DNA from: an uncultured bacterium
GTDB lineage: Bacteria > Cyanobacteriota > Vampirovibrionia > Gastranaerophilales > Gastranaerophilaceae
Length of the DNA stretch: 64,000 nucleotides
Reading direction: 5' to 3'
Assembly: GCA_950022695.1 (NCBI GenBank)
Contig: CATLLN010000001.1
Span: 326,539 to 390,538 of the forward strand
A program made the position numbers and the translations under genes. The first letter of the stretch is position 1, and the number at the start of each line of letters is the position of its first letter. Shown here piece after piece: positions 60,599-64,000 of the stretch. The notes below the pieces were generated by a model. It saw nothing but the letters and a program-made list of their open reading frames with translations, was not told the DNA's origin and did not search any database.

Positions 60599-61898
60599 GT
60601 TTTTTAAATTCTCACAAGAAAAATTAAATTATTTATACGAAAACAGTTTATTTTTGCAAAATATTGACAAATTTATATTTGTCTTTATTTTGTTAACGTT
60701 GTCAGTTTCGACTTTTATGAACTCCGATTCAATCGGTGTTTTTGCGCTCGGAGCTATGTTTTTTACTTTTGTGAAAATGTCAACCAAACCTGATGAAAAA
60801 ATTGATTTTAAGCAGTTTGAAATATGGCTGTTGGCGTATTTTATGATTATTATTATAAGTCTTTTCGGGTCAACATTATTTGCATTGAGTTTGAAAGGAT
60901 TTTTTAAAACAGTTGTTTATTTGGGCTTTTACTTGTCAGTTATTCAGTATTTGAAGGCTCATAAAAGTCATATTATTTGGCTGCTTGGTACTATTGCTGT
61001 ATGTATAGCCGGAGAATCCGTTATTGGATTTTTACAAAGCTTCTTACATTTGGATGCAATTTCGACCTGGCAAGATACATCAAGACTTAACCCTGAAGAT
61101 GTCTTATCAAGGGTTTACGGAACTTTAAAACCATTAAATCCAAATCTTTTTGGCGGATATTTGGTTTGCGGGTTTCCTGCAGTAATCGGAAGTGTATTTT
61201 ATTTTATTAATAAAAAACACTTTAAAGCAGCAGTTGGCGCGCTTGCGTTTACTTTATTGGGTGTTTTTACTATTTTTCAAACAGGATGCCGCGGAGCTTA
61301 CCTTGCTTTGATGTTAATTTTGGGGTGCGTATTTTTACTTTCTGCAAAATTTCTGTGGAAAACTTATAAAAAATTATATGTTTCATTTATTACAGGTGCT
61401 ATGGTCTTGTTTTTTGGAGCTATAACTTTTGTAGGTGCATTAAGACATAGATTTATGTCAATTTTTGCAATGCGAAATGATTCATCTAATTCTTTTAGAT
61501 TTAATGTATATAATTCTTCATTTGAAATGTTTAAAGACAATTGGCTTTTGGGAATTGGGGTCGGTAATAAGAATTTCCGTGAAATTTACGGACTTTATAT
61601 GAAGACCGGTTTTGATGCATTAAGTGCTTATAATATTTATCTTGAAACAGCTGTGGAAAGTGGAATTTTTGCACTTATTGCATTTTTAGGATTTCTGGTT
61701 ACGTTATCGAAAGATGCTGTTCAGTATGTTCTAAAATCCTGTGATATTGAAAAAGTGATTTTTGTGTCAACTGCTATAACTGCAATTTGGGCAGTAATGT
61801 TTCACGGGCTTGTTGATACAATATACTTTAGACCTCAGCTGCAGTTTATGTTCTGGACATATGTTGCAGTGATTTCTATAATAGCAGGCGAAAAATAA
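60585..61898 (+). CDS. O-antigen ligase/polymerase-like membrane protein (Wzy/WaaL superfamily)
   Basis: 437 residues with about ten membrane helices. A long outside loop between late helices carries TGCRGAYLALMLIL nearby and ends GIGVGNKNFREIYG, then ALSAYNIYLETAVESGIFAL, typical of O-antigen ligase or polymerase proteins. It joins or extends surface polysaccharide on lipid A core or a lipid carrier. It comes last in the rfaE1-DUF4330 operon. Ligase versus polymerase cannot be told. Confidence 0.85.
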   Translation: MMFNKFFKFSQEKLNYLYENSLFLQNIDKFIFVFILLTLSVSTFMNSDSIGVFALGAMFFTFVKMSTKPDEKIDFKQFEIWLLAYFMIIIISLFGSTLFALSLKGFFKTVVYLGFYLSVIQYLKAHKSHIIWLLGTIAVCIAGESVIGFLQSFLHLDAISTWQDTSRLNPEDVLSRVYGTLKPLNPNLFGGYLVCGFPAVIGSVFYFINKKHFKAAVGALAFTLLGVFTIFQTGCRGAYLALMLILGCVFLLSAKFLWKTYKKLYVSFITGAMVLFFGAITFVGALRHRFMSIFAMRNDSSNSFRFNVYNSSFEMFKDNWLLGIGVGNKNFREIYGLYMKTGFDALSAYNIYLETAVESGIFALIAFLGFLVTLSKDAVQYVLKSCDIEKVIFVSTAITAIWAVMFHGLVDTIYFRPQLQFMFWTYVAVISIIAGEK

Positions 61899-61985
61899 AT
61901 ATTTATTGTTGAAGTGGAGATCCCAACCTATTATTTATCACAGATCAGGAAACAATGTGGAGCATATTGCCCCGTACGACCGCAC

Positions 61986-62399
61986 CTAGCAGAAGAAGCC
62001 GCGGTGACAGCAGTGTGGAGCTCCAAAATTGAAACCCATACCCATATTAGAGTAGAAACCGCCTATCATAGGCATCGGCGGACACATAAATGAATATGAA
62101 TTGAAAAACATCCAAGGGTTAGGTGTACAAGCACCCATTAATCCCATTGTACCGATTGCATTAGAAATCGGATTTCCATAGCCTGCGTACATATTTATCA
62201 TATTACCGGTAGGATTACCGAATCTTTGCATTTCATATGCTACTTCATTTCTTGCAATACCATTTGCCAAGTTGCCAAATAGATTCATTGTTGCATATTG
62301 TGGATTGACTCCGTCTGATTTTTGCTGCAAAAATGTTGTAGCAGAAGCAAGACCACAGTTAATGTTACTCAATATTCGCATATTGTCTGCAAAACTCAT
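61986..62399 (-). CDS. Hypothetical Met/Gly/Asn-rich protein, 137 residues
   Basis: A helical N-terminus (about 50) is followed by a Gly/Met/Asn/Phe-rich low-complexity region (MGLMGACTPNPWMFF, then GGFYSNMGMGFNFGAPHCCH). It ends with a Cys/His cluster (HCCHRGFFC), a possible metal site. There is no signal peptide. GAGGAT precedes the ATG. I do not recognise the family. Confidence 0.6.
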   Translation of the reverse strand: MSFADNMRILSNINCGLASATTFLQQKSDGVNPQYATMNLFGNLANGIARNEVAYEMQRFGNPTGNMINMYAGYGNPISNAIGTMGLMGACTPNPWMFFNSYSFMCPPMPMIGGFYSNMGMGFNFGAPHCCHRGFFC

Positions 62400-62600
62400 A
62401 ATAATCCTCAGTTAGTACTTATATATATAAAGTTTATTAATAGAAATTAATTGTCTTATTTTTATATATTGTAACGATATATTAAGTATATACTTTTAAG
62501 ATTAGTAAATCCGACAATAATTTTTTATACATTGTGGCGATTATTTTAGATAAGGGAGTTTGTACAATTCAAATATATAAGACTTAGTGGAGTAAATTTT

Positions 62601-62909
62601 ATGTTTATTGGAAATAGTTGTAATGATTGCAATAGATACAATCGTTTGGAAATGAAAAATATTGATCAAAATCTTTTACCTTGGTTAGAAGATGTTATTG
62701 AAGAAAATAACAGTAGAATCGAACGTAAAGAATGGAAAAGTAAATACAACAGTTATGTAGTGTATGATTACGAGCCGTTTTGTACAGAAGGATTTGAAAT
62801 TAATCTTGTGATAACATCTCGTGAAGATTCTTATTTGAATTTTATTAAGTATTTATATGACGAAAAGATAAGTACGATAGAATATTTAAATAATTGTATA
62901 ACCATATGA
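62601..62909 (+). CDS. Small hypothetical protein, 102 residues
   Basis: A Cys pair near the start (NSCNDCNRYN) is followed by an acidic helix and a beta-rich part (YVVYDYEPFCTEGFEINLVI). GGAG stands before the ATG. Soluble, with normal codon use. I do not recognise the family. It is preceded by about 200 bases of AT-rich sequence in which I see no clear promoter. Confidence 0.6.
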   Translation: MFIGNSCNDCNRYNRLEMKNIDQNLLPWLEDVIEENNSRIERKEWKSKYNSYVVYDYEPFCTEGFEINLVITSREDSYLNFIKYLYDEKISTIEYLNNCITI

Positions 62910-62918
62910 TAGCAAACA

Positions 62919-62947
62919 GAAAGGGAAGCCTTTGTGACTTCCCTTTC
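62919..62947. terminator. Hairpin between convergent small genes
   Basis: GAAAGGGAAG pairs perfectly with CTTCCCTTTC around a 9-base loop. T-rich sequence (GTTTTAGTAT) follows on the plus strand after GCC. Confidence 0.6.
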
Positions 62948-62979
62948 GCCGTTTTAGTATATTTAAACTTGTACGTAAA

Positions 62980-63252
62980 TTATTCTTCAGGTTTTTGGAA
63001 ACATTCTTTACAGAAAATTTCTCTACCTGGAACAGGTTTAAATGGAACTTGAGTTTGTGCACCGCATTTTGAGCAAACTGCGTCATACATTTTTCTTTTT
63101 TTGCGATTGTTTTTTCTGCGTGCGAGCCTGCAATCCGGGCATCTTTTAGGTTTGTTTACAAGTCCTTTTTCTGCATAGAATTCTTGTTCGCCTGCTGTGA
63201 AGACAAATTCTTGTCCGCAATCTTCACATACTAATTTTTCATCTTCGTACAT
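62980..63252 (-). CDS. CxxC zinc-ribbon protein, 90 residues
   Basis: Four CxxC pairs are visible: CEDCGQEF, CPDCR, CSKCG and CKECF. The stretch EQEFYAEKGLVNKPKRCPDC is typical of a widespread zinc-ribbon family of unknown role. A Lys/Arg-rich middle (ARRKNNRKKRKM) suggests nucleic-acid contact. AGGAGAAA precedes the ATG. A promoter and a small hairpin lie in the leader. Confidence 0.85.
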   Translation of the reverse strand: MYEDEKLVCEDCGQEFVFTAGEQEFYAEKGLVNKPKRCPDCRLARRKNNRKKRKMYDAVCSKCGAQTQVPFKPVPGREIFCKECFQKPEE

Positions 63253-63307
63253 TGTTTTTCTCCTGATTGTGTACTTTGGGTCTTTATAACCGTAAGGTTA
63301 TCATTTC

Positions 63308-63335
63308 ATTGTACACTATTTTTAGATTTTTGCAA
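63308..63335 (-). promoter_or_regulatory. Promoter of the zinc-ribbon gene
   Basis: On the minus strand TTGCAA (63335-63330) and TACAAT (63313-63308) are 16 bases apart. The leader has the hairpin ATAACC-TTAC-GGTTAT before the ribosome binding site. Confidence 0.55.
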
Positions 63336-63348
63336 GTTTATTTTGAAA

Positions 63349-64000
63349 TTACTTTTTAAACCTGGATTGATGTTTTTGTACTTTGCGGTTTTCAACAGGG
63401 TTTTTGTTTTTATCTAAATAGGTTTCTTTATGTGTATTGTCAGCGTGTCCGGCTTTTTTTAATCTTTTCTTTTCTGCTTTTTTTTCACAAGATGTTGCTG
63501 CTCTTTCTTGTATTTTAGGAATTTTTGTTTCGAATTCTCTAAGATCTATTTTTATGATATTTGAGCGCAGGTCAAATTCTTGTTTAACAACTTGAATATA
63601 ATCACATAGCAAGGATGCATCTTCTAATCTTCCTACTTTTGTCCATCTTTCGGCAATTTCAATGAGTCTTTTAACATGATTTTGAATTTTTTCAGGAATA
63701 TTAAGTGATTCGTTTTCCAATATAAAATCGTCAATAAGAGTATCGGTTTTTAAGCCGTTCATATTTCTGGATGTTAAAATGGTGACTTTTAAATTATTTT
63801 TTAAAGGTTGATCGTTATCGTTTTCAAGCCATTCTTGAAATTCTTTTCTGAATCTTGTATGAGGGTAGATATGATCATCAGTTCCGATAGATGGTTCAAT
63901 AAGTCTTAAGCCGAGTTCTTGTGAATCCCTTTTGATGTAGATATTTTTATGTTTATTGTAGTCGTATCTTATTTTATATGGCTGAGAATATTTGACAATA
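63349..64000 (-). CDS. Hypothetical protein, 5' end outside window (possible HNH-like part)
   Basis: The minus-strand frame is open without a stop from 64000 down to 63349, so the ATG at 63762 is probably internal and at least 216 residues are present. The part before it reads LIEPSIGTDDHIYPHTRFRK and then NNLKVTILTSRNMNGLKTD. This resembles the DHI-x-P...N-L...R-x-x-N-x-x-K pattern of HNH nucleases. The match is weak, as the zinc Cys pairs are lacking. The C-terminal 60 residues are very basic. Family and function remain open. Confidence 0.6.
   Translation of the reverse strand, partial: IVKYSQPYKIRYDYNKHKNIYIKRDSQELGLRLIEPSIGTDDHIYPHTRFRKEFQEWLENDNDQPLKNNLKVTILTSRNMNGLKTDTLIDDFILENESLNIPEKIQNHVKRLIEIAERWTKVGRLEDASLLCDYIQVVKQEFDLRSNIIKIDLREFETKIPKIQERAATSCEKKAEKKRLKKAGHADNTHKETYLDKNKNPVENRKVQKHQSRFKK

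Noticed and set aside
1-64000. tRNA, rRNA or CRISPR arrays
   Set aside because: No tRNA T-loop pattern in a cloverleaf setting, no rRNA-like stretch, and no regular spaced repeats were found by eye. A tRNA or Rfam scan would settle this.

Overview
The window looks like chromosomal DNA of a low-GC, Gram-negative-type bacterium, most likely a gut lineage of the non-photosynthetic Cyanobacteria sister group (Vampirovibrionia/Melainabacteria, order Gastranaerophilales). This is inferred from gene content, not from a search. The signs are: a Ycf23 (DUF561) gene, a family otherwise typical of cyanobacteria and plastids; a secreted S-layer-homology protein of the cyanobacterial porin/SLH type; four prepilin-like genes with the 'FTLAEVLITLGIIG' type of N-terminus; and outer-membrane and LPS genes (kdsA, heptose-7-phosphate kinase, an O-antigen-ligase-like gene, an MlaE-type permease). 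Nothing looks like an integrated phage, transposon, CRISPR array, tRNA or rRNA.

Layout. 1-6.2 kb: a SPOR protein, kdsA, a metallo-beta-lactamase-fold hydrolase, pheS, rseP and an NhaD/ArsB-type transporter. 6.2-9.1 kb: a prepilin gene broken by a G9 tract, and the SLH protein. 9.3-12.7 kb: pgpH-ybeY-dgkA. 12.7-13.9 kb: two small genes and a 640-base gene-poor stretch holding a repeat and a candidate small RNA. 13.9-20.1 kb: surE, a YtxH/DUF948/YtxH cluster, a Cys-rich pilin-like gene, murT and pdxJ. 20.3-21.3 kb: a decayed repeat-containing gene. 21.4-24.5 kb: two lineage-type hypotheticals, mazG-folE2 and one more hypothetical. 24.5-28.2 kb: two tandem M49-like metallopeptidases. 28.2-35.4 kb: rlmH, mscS, a lytic transglycosylase, spoIID, hup, a LysM protein and a secreted GH13 enzyme. 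35.4-42 kb: ftsH, a gene split by an in-frame stop, and gcvT-gcvH-gcvPA. 42-44.5 kb: a prepilin divergent from an XRE regulator, a DnaJ-like chaperone and a small winged-helix protein. 44.6-49.1 kb: a helicase/nuclease pair. 49.1-55.7 kb: pdxA, a DUF1537 kinase, ssb, trpS, pabBC-pabA and an MlaE permease. 55.7-58.8 kb: a trypsin-like protease, ycf23, and a second XRE/pilin divergent pair. 59-62 kb: an LPS operon. 62-64 kb: small proteins and a gene running off the end.

Main themes are envelope building (KdsA, RfaE1, the ligase-like protein, MurT, Slt, SpoIID, LysM, SLH), one-carbon/folate/B6 metabolism (FolE2, PabABC, GcvTHP, PdxA, PdxJ) and pilin-like surface proteins. The observations most worth a second look are: the G9 tract that puts a prepilin out of frame with its ATG; a fused pseudo-helicase/helicase of about 1290 residues translationally coupled to a stand-alone Fe-S PD-(D/E)XK nuclease; two XRE/prepilin divergent pairs with GTATA/TATAC palindromes over the promoters; apparently leaderless promoters with a fixed 6-base gap between the -10 box and the ATG; and a candidate small RNA at about 13.7-13.8 kb.
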